Positions 10,406-18,315 of a DNA stretch of 32,223 nucleotides are shown piece by piece; position 1 is the stretch's first letter, and the number at the start of each line of letters is the position of its first letter. The notes beneath the pieces are model-generated. The model saw only the letters and a list, made by a program, of their open reading frames with translations, did no database searches and had not been told where the DNA came from. The stretch covers positions 1-32,223 of the forward strand of contig SUYV01000028.1 of assembly GCA_015060255.1 (NCBI GenBank), given 5' to 3'. The position numbers and the translations under genes are program-made. Source of the DNA: Bacteroidales bacterium (GTDB lineage Bacteria; Bacteroidota; Bacteroidia; Bacteroidales; UBA932).

Positions 10406-11464
10406 CTATGACTCCTCGTTGAAGAATATCTGGTAGTAGTTCATACCCGAAACCTCGTCGTATCCTCGCTGGATGAATTCCTGGCTGCCGTGGACGTAGA
10501 TATGGAAATTCCTGTCCAGCTTTATGACGCTCTTGAAGCTGCGGGACTTCTGCTTGACGGCGGCGTCGGAGATACCGAAAGAGCCGTCAAGATGAAGGTC
10601 GTGCTCTTCCTGATAGTCCTTGCAGAAGGAGTTGAAGGACTCGATTACTTCAGGCTGTGCAATCACCTCATTAGTAAACTCTTCCATGTCGAACTCGTCT
10701 TTCTCCTTGAAGAACTGCACAGACTTGTTCAGAAGGTCTGCCTGGTCAGCTTTCGTCACCTCGAATTCTTTCGGAAGCTCCCTTGTGATGAAGCTCTTGG
10801 CCATGGTCAGCACGTTCTGGGTCTTGAAATACTCGTCCTGCCTCTGTCTTACATGGAGGAAATCGTCGATCCAGTACCTTGCCTCGGACTTGTTGGTGTT
10901 GTCGACTACAGACACGACCAGACCGTCTCCTCTCTCGATGTCATAGATGATGCATCCTTTGTCCAGACGATTGATGTTTATGCCCTGTCTGCTGATGATT
11001 TCAAAGTTTCCATCTTCTTGGTAGACATTGAGATATGTGTCTCTATTTTCAGTCTTGAATAAACCTAGTGCCTTATGGTTTGCACCGTCTATCACACAGT
11101 TGTCAAAGAGCACTGCATAGAACTCTCCCGGCTTGATTTTAGGGTGCATGCTCTGGTCGTAGAGATAGCCTGCCAGCTCGCGGGAGATTTCCAGAAGGTT
11201 GTCTGGCTCACCGAAGGCTCTGCAGGTCAGGTCATATACGACATTGTATTTAAGTCCGCTGTCGTGATAGAACTGATAATATTCGCAGTTGGCTGCCTTC
11301 TCGCCGCAGAACGGTGTGGTGAACATCTGCATGAGTGCAGCCTTCACATCGTCGTCAGCGTCGGCGGCGCCGGCGGAGAGGACCAAAGGGTCCTCGTTTG
11401 CCTTGTTGCCGACTCTGTGCACGTGAAAATCGGCAATCTTTATATCTGTAAAGTCTATTGTCAT
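10406..11464 (-). CDS. Nucleoid-associated protein, NdpA/YejK family
   Basis: 352 residues of the 37-kDa nucleoid-associated protein family (NA37). Typical features are the early HRVGNKANEDPLVLS segment (about 16-30), a globular N-terminal half with LAGYLYDQSMHPKIKPGEFYAVLFDN, and a C-terminal half rich in charged residues ending YYQIFFNEES. E. coli YejK is an abundant DNA-binding protein of the nucleoid whose precise role is unclear. Length is normal. It is the first gene of the six-gene minus-strand run and is divergent from the PagL-like gene, with 119 bp between them for both promoters. Confidence 0.85.
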   Translation of the reverse strand: MTIDFTDIKIADFHVHRVGNKANEDPLVLSAGAADADDDVKAALMQMFTTPFCGEKAANCEYYQFYHDSGLKYNVVYDLTCRAFGEPDNLLEISRELAGYLYDQSMHPKIKPGEFYAVLFDNCVIDGANHKALGLFKTENRDTYLNVYQEDGNFEIISRQGININRLDKGCIIYDIERGDGLVVSVVDNTNKSEARYWIDDFLHVRQRQDEYFKTQNVLTMAKSFITRELPKEFEVTKADQADLLNKSVQFFKEKDEFDMEEFTNEVIAQPEVIESFNSFCKDYQEEHDLHLDGSFGISDAAVKQKSRSFKSVIKLDRNFHIYVHGSQEFIQRGYDEVSGMNYYQIFFNEES

Positions 11465-11489
11465 CTTAATTCAGTTTTGAAATTCATTA

Positions 11490-11497
11490 CGAAGGTA
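11490..11497 (-). promoter_or_regulatory. Candidate -7 element before the nucleoid-protein operon
   Basis: The minus strand reads TACCTTCG, one mismatch from TAnnTTTG, about 25 bp before the ATG of the NdpA-like gene. A matching TTTG -33 box is not clear. Confidence 0.3.
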
Positions 11498-11583
11498 GAC
11501 ATTTTTATCCGAAAATTCTTTCATAAACATCAGCCGGTCTGAAGTTTGCCCTGGAAAATCGTGGTTAATAAGTAGCAAGGTGT

Positions 11584-12789
11584 ATGAGGATGGTATTGAC
11601 TGCCGTTGTTTTCATCCTTTTGTCCATTCCCCTCAAGCTCGGAGCACAAAGGTTAGGCAGAGATCGTATAAGTGTCGAGGCGAAGGGGTACGCCGGATAT
11701 CTCTTTGACAACAGAGTTGAGCTTGATAGTCATTTATATGGTTCAGCTGACCTTGCTGTAGGTTTTACCCCTTCACGGATGGACACTGATGCATATGCAA
11801 AGGCATATGGATACCCTACATGTGGATTAGGAATGTGTGTTTCCTTCCTGTCAGATATTGAGGTGCCAGGGGAGTCGTACTTTGGCAATTATTATTCAGC
11901 ATATGGGTTCTTCCGCAGGAATCTGCTCGAAGCAAGGAATCTGACGGCAGGCTATATGATTGAAATAGGACCTGCTTTCAATCCTGTCCGCTACGATCCG
12001 GTAATCAATCCGGACAATATCTATGTGAGTTCCTTCCTGATGGTACATGCTGCAGCAGGTGCGTATGTTCGATACCGCTTCCTCGAGAATTGGGAAATAG
12101 GTCTGGCAGTCAGGGCAAAACATCACTCTAACGGCCGTTCGGCACTTCCAAACTATGGTCAGAATATGATTGAAGGAGGATTGTCGCTTGCTTATCTGTT
12201 TGGAGCGGAAGAGAATGATGAGGATGAGGTCATGCAAGACGAAAAGCCTTCGTTTGACAAAGGCTTTCAATATCATATGACCATCAGTGGCGGAGCGCAT
12301 TGTACCAGATCTGACTGGCAAAGATATAATCTGCTGGTGCCTGATTCCTCTGATAAACAGGACATATTCAAAGCCTATCCAAGATTTGCCATTTCAGCAG
12401 ATGTCATGTACAGGTATGCATTGAAATGCAGTACAGGAATATCTCTGGATGCCTTTGTCGTTCCGGATATCAAGACTCTTGAGAAAAATGACAGGTTCCT
12501 TTATGGGGATAAGGCTGTAGATGAGGGGCCTGGATATTCCCCTGTATTCTTCGGCATATCTCTCGTGCAGGAATTCTATTATAGGAATCTGGCGCTGCAT
12601 ATGGCGCTTGGATTTTACCCTGTGGACCCTAGATTGGGATTGAGCGGTGATGTGAGCTGGAACTATCAGAAGGCCGGGCTACGTTATTATATCCCGGCCT
12701 GGAATGATATGTTCATAGGAATGGCAGTCAAGGCTAATGACTTCTCCGAGTCTGAAATGGTTGAATTTTCAATCGGAATCAGGCTCTGA
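11584..12789 (+). CDS. PagL-like outer-membrane lipid A deacylase / acyloxyacyl hydrolase
   Basis: 401 residues with a signal peptide (MRMVLTAVVFILLSIPLKLGAQ). The N-terminal half (to about 207) is a PagL-like beta barrel: the active-site string is KHHSNGRS at 179-186, with His180 and Ser182 as catalytic pair, followed by Glu197 in MIEGG, matching the His-x-Ser-Asn and downstream Glu of PagL. PagL removes the 3-O acyl chain of lipid A at the outer membrane. The C-terminal half, after an acidic linker (GAEENDEDEV), is a second set of amphipathic strands, so the protein is roughly twice the length of a simple PagL. Its last 11 bp overlap the convergent NYN-domain gene. The family call is good; the exact ester cut is inferred. 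Confidence 0.78.
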   Translation: MRMVLTAVVFILLSIPLKLGAQRLGRDRISVEAKGYAGYLFDNRVELDSHLYGSADLAVGFTPSRMDTDAYAKAYGYPTCGLGMCVSFLSDIEVPGESYFGNYYSAYGFFRRNLLEARNLTAGYMIEIGPAFNPVRYDPVINPDNIYVSSFLMVHAAAGAYVRYRFLENWEIGLAVRAKHHSNGRSALPNYGQNMIEGGLSLAYLFGAEENDEDEVMQDEKPSFDKGFQYHMTISGGAHCTRSDWQRYNLLVPDSSDKQDIFKAYPRFAISADVMYRYALKCSTGISLDAFVVPDIKTLEKNDRFLYGDKAVDEGPGYSPVFFGISLVQEFYYRNLALHMALGFYPVDPRLGLSGDVSWNYQKAGLRYYIPAWNDMFIGMAVKANDFSESEMVEFSIGIRL

Positions 12790-13390
12790 CAGTCAGTCTG
12801 CCGATCAGACCGGAGTCTTTCCCTGCCAGTCTTTGAATGTCAATGTGAGTGCATACTTCCTCGCTCAGGAACCTTGATGTGGATCCGGTATTGGCAGGGT
12901 CCCAAGTAAGCAGGATGACATGAGTCTTCAGTGCTTTCAGCTTCTTTGCCAGCATTTCGTGATCTGCATCTCCGCTGATGAGGACAACATAATCGAAGTT
13001 CCTGTACAGTGTCAGCTCATAAGTATCCAAAGCAAACCATGTGTCAATGCCTTTCTCGATTATTCCTCCGTGCGGATTCTCCCTTAGGTGCTTGTAATGA
13101 CATATGATGTCGTTCTCAATGAGAGAGTCCTCAAACTTCCTTTCTTCAAGGAGCAGATTACGGTCGTCTGCCTCCTTCGCCCTGAAACGACCTCTATAGT
13201 AATGCGCTTCCGTAATGTAGAGCAGTTTCTTGTCTATCCCGAATTGAGTGCTTATGAGCTCTGGAATAAACTGCATGAGCTGTTTCAGGTTTACCTTACC
13301 TCCATTGTTTCTGGCAAGGCCTTCGTCAATCTTTGCATAATATCCACCGTCGATGAACAAACCGATGGAAAGGTTTTCTTCGTGTGCCAT
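12779..13390 (-). CDS. NYN-domain (LabA/DUF88-like) putative ribonuclease
   Basis: 203 residues, nearly all one NYN/PIN-like domain. The acidic metal-binding residues are visible: Asp14 in GLFIDGGYY, Asp116 and Asp122 in KGIDTWFALD, and Asp141/Asp143 in VLISGDADHEML. Family members cut RNA or act as nuclease-like regulators; the target is unknown. It is the third gene of a compact unit, 11 bp after dpp11, and runs 11 bp into the 3' end of the opposing PagL-like gene, so transcription from both sides collides here. Confidence 0.82.
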   Translation of the reverse strand: MAHEENLSIGLFIDGGYYAKIDEGLARNNGGKVNLKQLMQFIPELISTQFGIDKKLLYITEAHYYRGRFRAKEADDRNLLLEERKFEDSLIENDIICHYKHLRENPHGGIIEKGIDTWFALDTYELTLYRNFDYVVLISGDADHEMLAKKLKALKTHVILLTWDPANTGSTSRFLSEEVCTHIDIQRLAGKDSGLIGRLTVRA

Positions 13391-13401
13391 ATGACTATAT
13401 C

Positions 13402-15504
13402 TTATTTTACAAATGTCATTTCTTCAAGCAGGTGATCAGCGTCTGCCAGCTTGTCTATGATGAACATCACATAACGGATGTCCAGGGATATGTTTCTGCA
13501 GATCTCCGGATCGAACACTATGTCGCTCATCGTGCCCTCCCACACGCGGTCGAAGTTGATGCCGATGAGGTTTCCGTCAGCATTTATCACCGGGCTTCCT
13601 GAGTTTCCTCCGGTCGTATGATTTGTGGCGATGAAGCATACCGGCACTTCTCCTGTGGCGTCAGTCCACTCTCCGAAATCCTTGGCTGCATATATTTCTC
13701 TGTAGCGCTGAGGGATGTTGTAGTCGAAGATTTCAGGGTTGTCCTTTTCCATGATTCCCTTCATGGTAGATGACGGCAGGTAGTATGTGCCGTCGGCAGG
13801 GGAGTATCCCTTGATATGTCCATATGCCACACGGAGAGTAAGGTTGGCGTCCGGATAGAATGCCTTAGGAACGCGCTGAGTGCGGCAATATACCATCTGT
13901 CCGCGCATGTAGTCCCTGTAGGCAAGCTGGAGGTCCTGATTCAGCTGTTTGGTAACAGGAAGTATGTCGTTGCTATACCATTGGGCAAATTCATTATAGA
14001 AGTGGTATGCCGGGTCGTTGAGGACGGTCTCATGGTCAGCCTCTGCTGCTTTTGCCGGCTCGGTGAACAATGAAGATGCGAAAAGATCTTCCGCCCACGC
14101 CTCAATGCTTCCATATGAAGCGAGGCTTTCCTTGTAATATTCAGGCTTGAACTCTGTAGGGACATTCTTTTCATATTCATTCATCACGGCGATGAAGCAT
14201 TCCTTGTCAATAGGAAGGTAATAGTCTTTGTAGAATGCGTTCAGAGCCTCTTTTGCCAGCTCCTGGCCGTTTTCTTTCTCAAGAAGTCCTGCAACCTTGT
14301 ATGCTATGCCGGCAAGCTCTATACTCCTTGCAGTTTCCGAATAATAGTCGGTCGCAAACTGATATGGCTCGAGGTCATGGTAAATCTGTGCTATCCTGTC
14401 GGTCACTCCGTCGAATTCTCCGTTTGCAGCCCACATGGCGAAAGCCTTTTCGAACTCCTGCTTGTTCTGCACCGTCTTCATCTTCCTGATGCCCTTCATC
14501 TCGCCCTGCCACTTCTTCCATGCATTCGCTACGTTTGCATTCTTTGACGAATACTGGATGCGTACCTTCTGACTCTGTTCCTGATGCTTGTTCATAATGT
14601 CCAGGCGGAGAGTGCGGAGACGGATCTTGTGAGGGTCTCCGACCTGCTCGATGTAGCGAACTCCCTCAGAATGAATGTATTCCTGGGTTCGGCCCGGGAA
14701 GCCGTAGATGAATGTGAAATCGCCCTCCTGTACGCCCTCAAGCGATATCTTGAAGTATTTCTTCGGCTTATATGGGACATTGTCCTTTGAATATTCTGCA
14801 GGATTGTTGTCCTTGTCGGCATAGATGCGGAACATCGAGAAGTCGCCTGTATGACGCGGCCACATCCAGTTGTCTGTGTCGCCGCCGAACTTTCCAATGG
14901 ATGAAGGTGGAGCGCCCACGAGACGCACGTCGTCATACTGCCTGTAGAGGAACAGGAAGTATTGGTTTCCATAATACAATGCCTCCACTGTAGCCCTGAG
15001 GCCCTTGCCCTCCTTGGTTACCTCATCTATGAGTGCCTTTGAATTATTCTTTACGATGCTGACTCTTTCGTCCTCGCTCATTCCCGGCTCATACCCCTTG
15101 AGGATGAGATCGGTAACGTCTTCCATCCTCTCCAGGAAACTTACAGAGAGTCCGGGATTAGGGAGTTCCTCATCGCGACTCATTGCCCAGAATCCGTCTT
15201 TGAGGTAGTCATGCTCGACACTGCTGTGCTTCTGGATCTGGCCATATCCGCAGTGGTGGTTGGTCAGCAGCAGGCCTTCAGGCGAGATAAGCTCGCCTGT
15301 GCAGCCGCGTCCGAAAAGCACAACGGCATCCTTCAGTGAAGCCTGATTGACACTGTAGATGTCTTCAGCGCTGAGCTTGAAGCCCTTTTCCTGCATGTCT
15401 CCGATACGCTGCGCGATCAGGGACGGCAGCCACATTCCTTCGTCAGCATACGCTGTCATACCTGCAAGAATGCTCAGCAGGATGATAGTGATTGTCTTCT
15501 TCAT
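13402..15504 (-). CDS. dpp11: S46 dipeptidyl peptidase, DPP11 type (Asp/Glu-specific)
   Basis: 700 residues with signal peptide MKKTITIILLSILAGMTAYA. It is a S46 serine peptidase with a split chymotrypsin-like fold and helical domain: catalytic His84 in TNHHCGY, Asp221 in WPRHTGDFS and Ser635 in TGGNSGSPV. DPP7 has Gly 18 residues after the serine (FDG), DPP11 has Arg. Here the equivalent is Arg653 in INFDRVWEG, so cleavage after acidic residues at the second position is expected. Such enzymes release dipeptides in the periplasm of asaccharolytic or peptide-using Bacteroidota. Its ATG overlaps the stop of the upstream glycosylase-fold gene as ATGA. Confidence 0.93.
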   Translation of the reverse strand: MKKTITIILLSILAGMTAYADEGMWLPSLIAQRIGDMQEKGFKLSAEDIYSVNQASLKDAVVLFGRGCTGELISPEGLLLTNHHCGYGQIQKHSSVEHDYLKDGFWAMSRDEELPNPGLSVSFLERMEDVTDLILKGYEPGMSEDERVSIVKNNSKALIDEVTKEGKGLRATVEALYYGNQYFLFLYRQYDDVRLVGAPPSSIGKFGGDTDNWMWPRHTGDFSMFRIYADKDNNPAEYSKDNVPYKPKKYFKISLEGVQEGDFTFIYGFPGRTQEYIHSEGVRYIEQVGDPHKIRLRTLRLDIMNKHQEQSQKVRIQYSSKNANVANAWKKWQGEMKGIRKMKTVQNKQEFEKAFAMWAANGEFDGVTDRIAQIYHDLEPYQFATDYYSETARSIELAGIAYKVAGLLEKENGQELAKEALNAFYKDYYLPIDKECFIAVMNEYEKNVPTEFKPEYYKESLASYGSIEAWAEDLFASSLFTEPAKAAEADHETVLNDPAYHFYNEFAQWYSNDILPVTKQLNQDLQLAYRDYMRGQMVYCRTQRVPKAFYPDANLTLRVAYGHIKGYSPADGTYYLPSSTMKGIMEKDNPEIFDYNIPQRYREIYAAKDFGEWTDATGEVPVCFIATNHTTGGNSGSPVINADGNLIGINFDRVWEGTMSDIVFDPEICRNISLDIRYVMFIIDKLADADHLLEEMTFVK

Positions 15505-16109
15505 AATATGTTTTCCATTTCGTACATTTTCCTATAAAACTCCGCTTTCTTCTCCAAAGCGAGGGGATATGCTCTTGATGATGAGGGCATCCTCCAAAAT
15601 CTCAATGTCCTGTCTCCGGCCTTCAGTTCGGTGCATTCTCCTACGGCCGGGATCGAGCATCCGAATGTCTCTGCAATGACTTCCGTGGCCTTCTGGCCTG
15701 TAGTAACCAGGGCCTGGCATTTCGGAATCTGTGTCAGCAGACCATGAAGGTCGGTCGGAGTCACGACTTCGAGGAATTTGTCTGATGCATTGTCCTTCAG
15801 CCTGCGGACCTGGCTTGCGGTGTCGAACATGGCAATTCCTTTCATGGCGGCAAAGCCGGCACACCTGTCCCGGTCAAACTTCTTGATCTTCACTCCATTG
15901 GCGTCTTCAGCCACGAAATGCTCCTTGTCATTGAAGAATATGAATCCGAAGATCCTCCACATGTCGTTTATCCAGTTGGGGTAGAAGAAATCCATGGACC
16001 AGCGCTCCTGTTTAGGTGGGAAACTGCCAAGCATAAGCATGCGTGCCCCTTCCGGAAGGAAAGGGGAGAGCGGGTGGCTCTCTATCGGAGGTTGGACATC
16101 TTTAGACAT
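15501..16109 (-). CDS. Uracil-DNA glycosylase superfamily protein
   Basis: 202 residues from the chosen ATG (MSKDVQPPIESHPL). An in-frame GTG at 16163 would add 18 residues encoded within a strong hairpin, so it is rejected. Motif 1 is LMLGSFPPKQERW (26-38), followed by DFFYPNWINDMWRIFG, and motif 2 is the MPSSSRAYPL string near the C-terminus, in place of the HPSP-type loop. The fold is that of the MUG/SMUG branch; members remove damaged bases from DNA, but no lesion can be assigned. First gene of the glycosylase-dpp11-NYN unit, overlapping dpp11 by 4 bp. The sigma-54-like site lies upstream. Confidence 0.8.
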   Translation of the reverse strand: MSKDVQPPIESHPLSPFLPEGARMLMLGSFPPKQERWSMDFFYPNWINDMWRIFGFIFFNDKEHFVAEDANGVKIKKFDRDRCAGFAAMKGIAMFDTASQVRRLKDNASDKFLEVVTPTDLHGLLTQIPKCQALVTTGQKATEVIAETFGCSIPAVGECTELKAGDRTLRFWRMPSSSRAYPLALEKKAEFYRKMYEMENIL

Positions 16110-16146
16110 ATCTTTACAAAGATAGTCAAAATGTCCACAAATGCAA

Positions 16147-16176
16147 TCCGCCTGTCGAATCACTTCGACAGGCGGA
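16147..16176. other. 13-bp perfect hairpin in the 5' leader
   Basis: Arms 16147-16159 and 16164-16176 pair perfectly around the 4-nt loop tcac. It sits about 40 bp before the ATG of the glycosylase-fold gene and downstream of the sigma-54-like site, so it would be in the leader RNA. It could also end transcripts from the PspC operon, although no T-run follows. Confidence 0.6.
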
Positions 16177-16230
16177 CACTGTGTAAGTTCAATATTTATG
16201 TCTAACTAACTAAGAAGTCACTACATTAGA

Positions 16231-16247
16231 CGCATAATGCGTGCCAA
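16231..16247 (-). promoter_or_regulatory. Near-perfect sigma-54 (-24/-12) promoter
   Basis: The minus strand reads TTGGCACGCATTATGCG. GG at 16245-16244 and GC at 16233-16232 are separated by exactly 10 bp, as in the consensus TTGGCACGnnnnTTGC, with one mismatch in the -12 part. The only gene run downstream is the glycosylase-dpp11-NYN unit. An NtrC-class activator is encoded 3 kb away. Confidence 0.6.
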
Positions 16248-16271
16248 ATGCTACAATTTATTTGAAAATAT

Positions 16272-17288
16272 TTAAATTGTTATCGTCGGCAGGAAGTCAG
16301 CGGTCATCTTGAGAGTCCATGCAGCGATTGCAAGAAGGCAGAAAATCCACGCGATGAAGAGAACGAGTCCAGGTTTCCACCTTGGCGCCTTCATGTCGAA
16401 GGTCAGCATGATGCCGTTGTATACGAACCATACTCCCATGATTATCGTCATCGATATTGTCAGCCACCAGAATGTGGAGTCTGTGAGTATGTCTGCTGCC
16501 AGCTGGTCTTCGAAATCAGGAAGTCCCCACTCGAGCATATGGGATTCGTACAGATTCTCCATCAATGTCGGAACAGACGGGGTGATTATGCTGCCAAGAA
16601 GGATTCCAGAACCGATGATCAGCATCATCAGACCGAGGAATACGCCTCCGGCACGCTTGAATGTCTGTCCTGCGGGAGAAGCAGCCGCTTCGCTCACTTC
16701 TCTTCCCAGGTCGAAGTCCTTGTCCTTCCATCCTGACAGGTTCATAGGCTTGCCTTTCATCTCGCATTTCTGCTCCACTGTCCTTGCTGCAGGCATGGCT
16801 ATCCACAAGCAGATGTATGCAATTATCGAAATGCAGAAAAGGCCGTCATCCGCAAAGCCTATGAAGAAAAGGATCAGGAAGATTATCCTGAAGAGTACCT
16901 TGTCCAGACCGAAATATGTGCCAAGACCGGAGCAGACGCCTCCCAGGACTCTCTCATCGATATTCCTATATAACTTCTTCTTCCTTGCTACGGGTTTCTC
17001 CTGCGGTGTCGGCTGTGCATCGGTTTCTTCCTGTGCCAGGGTAGCCGGATCTCCGATCTGCTGTTTCACTGCATCTATCATGTCGAGATTCACTACAATG
17101 CCGCCCTTGCACTTTTCGCTCAGAAGTTCCGCAATGCGTTCCTCTATGTCTGATGCGATCTCCTCAGCGTTGTCATCTTCGGCGAAGACACTCCTGATGT
17201 CATTCAGATATTTGTCGAGGACAACGTATGCATCTTCTTCTATCGTGAAAGAATATCCTGCGAGACTTATGTTTTCAGTTTTTTTCAT
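16272..17288 (-). CDS. PspC-domain membrane protein with N-terminal stalk, 338 aa
   Basis: N-terminal cytoplasmic segment of about 95 residues with a helical EDDNAEEIASDIEERIAELL stretch, shared with the smaller PspC gene upstream. Then comes a PspC domain at about 105-170 (RNIDERVLGGVCSGLGTYFGLDKVLFRIIF) with two membrane helices, and three further helices near 213-233, 274-295 and 306-326. PspC-domain proteins are inner-membrane stress sensors or toxins linked to the phage-shock response. It is the last gene of the PspC-PadR-PspC unit, 10 bp after padR. The extra C-terminal helices are not of a family I recognise. Confidence 0.85.
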   Translation of the reverse strand: MKKTENISLAGYSFTIEEDAYVVLDKYLNDIRSVFAEDDNAEEIASDIEERIAELLSEKCKGGIVVNLDMIDAVKQQIGDPATLAQEETDAQPTPQEKPVARKKKLYRNIDERVLGGVCSGLGTYFGLDKVLFRIIFLILFFIGFADDGLFCISIIAYICLWIAMPAARTVEQKCEMKGKPMNLSGWKDKDFDLGREVSEAAASPAGQTFKRAGGVFLGLMMLIIGSGILLGSIITPSVPTLMENLYESHMLEWGLPDFEDQLAADILTDSTFWWLTISMTIIMGVWFVYNGIMLTFDMKAPRWKPGLVLFIAWIFCLLAIAAWTLKMTADFLPTITI

Positions 17289-17298
17289 ATGGCGATAT

Positions 17299-17646
17299 CT
17301 ATCTGTCAGTTACTTTCCTTATGCTCTCAATGGCTGATGAGAGCTCTTCCCAGGCTGCATCAAGCCCAGCAAGCTGCTGTCTGCCCAGCTCTGTGATCAT
17401 GTAGTATTTTCTAGGAGGTCCCTGGGTCGATTCTTCCCATCTATAGTTGAGGAGTCCGAGCTTCTTCAGACGGATGAGCAGGGGATAGGTAGTGCCTTCC
17501 GCCACTATTATATTGACATCCTTCAGCTTCTGGATGATTGACGAAGCGTATTCGTCGCCGGAAGCGAGGATCAGCAGAATGCTGTATTCCAGCACTCCGC
17601 GACGCATCTGCGTCTTGTTGTTCTCAATGATTCCGGTATTATCCAT
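17299..17646 (-). CDS. PadR-family transcriptional regulator
   Basis: 115 residues from the ATG 2 bp after the upstream PspC stop; the 22-residue upstream in-frame extension would overlap that gene and lacks family sequence. It is a winged-helix protein with the PadR signatures GVLEYSILLILASGDEYASSI (17-37), GTTYPLLIRLKKLGLL (51-66) and GPPRKYYMITELG (77-89), and a short C-terminal dimerisation helix. PadR repressors usually control neighbouring membrane or stress genes; here it most likely represses its own PspC-PadR-PspC unit. The inducer is unknown. Confidence 0.9.
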   Translation of the reverse strand: MDNTGIIENNKTQMRRGVLEYSILLILASGDEYASSIIQKLKDVNIIVAEGTTYPLLIRLKKLGLLNYRWEESTQGPPRKYYMITELGRQQLAGLDAAWEELSSAIESIRKVTDR

Positions 17647-17648
17647 GA

Positions 17649-18206
17649 TTACTGGTTTGTGGTGAATCTTCTTATGTTCTCGGCTGTAGGAGGAAGGCCT
17701 CTGAGCTCGCATTTCTCAACAGCAGTCCTCGTCTCAGGAGCGACAATCCAGAATATTACATATGCCCAGAATCCAGCAGTGCCGCATATGAGGGCTACAA
17801 GGAAAATGATTCTGATGAATACTACGTCTACGCCGAGATAAATTGCCAGTCCGGAGCATACTCCGGCAATCTTCTTGTCTTCCGAGTCGCGGAAGAATTT
17901 CTTAGGTGCTCTCATATTTTCATTATAATCTGTTTCGTTGTTTTCTGCGTTGTCATATCCGTCCGGATATCCTATCTGACCTACAATAGCCTCTACAATC
18001 TTGAGGTTTATGACTTCACGTCCGGCAAGCTTCTCTTTCATAAGATCTGCTATCCTGCCCTCAAGCTCGTCCATTACATCTTCGCTTGCGCTGCTTTTAT
18101 CCATCGAATTCTTGAACCTGTCAAGATAGTCATTAAGGTAGCTGTATGCATCCTCGTCAATGATAAAGCTGCATCCTCCAATCGCAACATTAATCGTCTT
18201 TTTCAT
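17649..18206 (-). CDS. PspC-domain membrane protein, 185 aa
   Basis: Same plan as the larger PspC protein downstream but shorter: N-terminal helical segment (1-95, with EDVMDELEGRIADLM), PspC domain about 102-162 (FFRDSEDKKIAGVCSGLAIYLGVDVVFIRIIF) with two membrane helices, and a short tail EKCELRGLPPTAEN. The two PspC proteins share the same N-terminal start (MKKT..., DEDAY/EEDAY), so they are paralogues flanking the PadR gene. It is the first gene of the unit and has its own promoter 40-70 bp upstream. Probably an envelope-stress component in the inner membrane. Confidence 0.87.
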   Translation of the reverse strand: MKKTINVAIGGCSFIIDEDAYSYLNDYLDRFKNSMDKSSASEDVMDELEGRIADLMKEKLAGREVINLKIVEAIVGQIGYPDGYDNAENNETDYNENMRAPKKFFRDSEDKKIAGVCSGLAIYLGVDVVFIRIIFLVALICGTAGFWAYVIFWIVAPETRTAVEKCELRGLPPTAENIRRFTTNQ

Positions 18207-18247
18207 ATTTAAATCGTTTTAGAGTAGACAATACATTAATTGTACCA

Positions 18248-18280
18248 CAAAGATATATAATTTTTCAAATACCTTGCAAT
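18248..18280 (-). promoter_or_regulatory. Primary-sigma promoter of the PspC-PadR-PspC unit
   Basis: Minus strand: -7 element TATCTTTG (18255-18248), a full TAnnTTTG match, with ATTG (one mismatch from TTTG) 21 bp upstream at 18280-18277. The ATG is at 18206. Confidence 0.55.
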
Positions 18281-18315
18281 ACCAAGTACTGAAAATTTTA
18301 AAAAACTTGTGTCGG

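Noticed and set aside
15501..16163. Longer form of the glycosylase-fold gene starting at GTG 16163
   Set aside because: The extra 18 residues are encoded inside a 13-bp perfect hairpin and do not match the family; the ATG at 16109 fits better.
17299..17712. PadR gene with 22 extra N-terminal residues
   Set aside because: Would overlap the upstream PspC gene by 64 bp and adds non-family sequence; ATG at 17646 is 2 bp after its stop.
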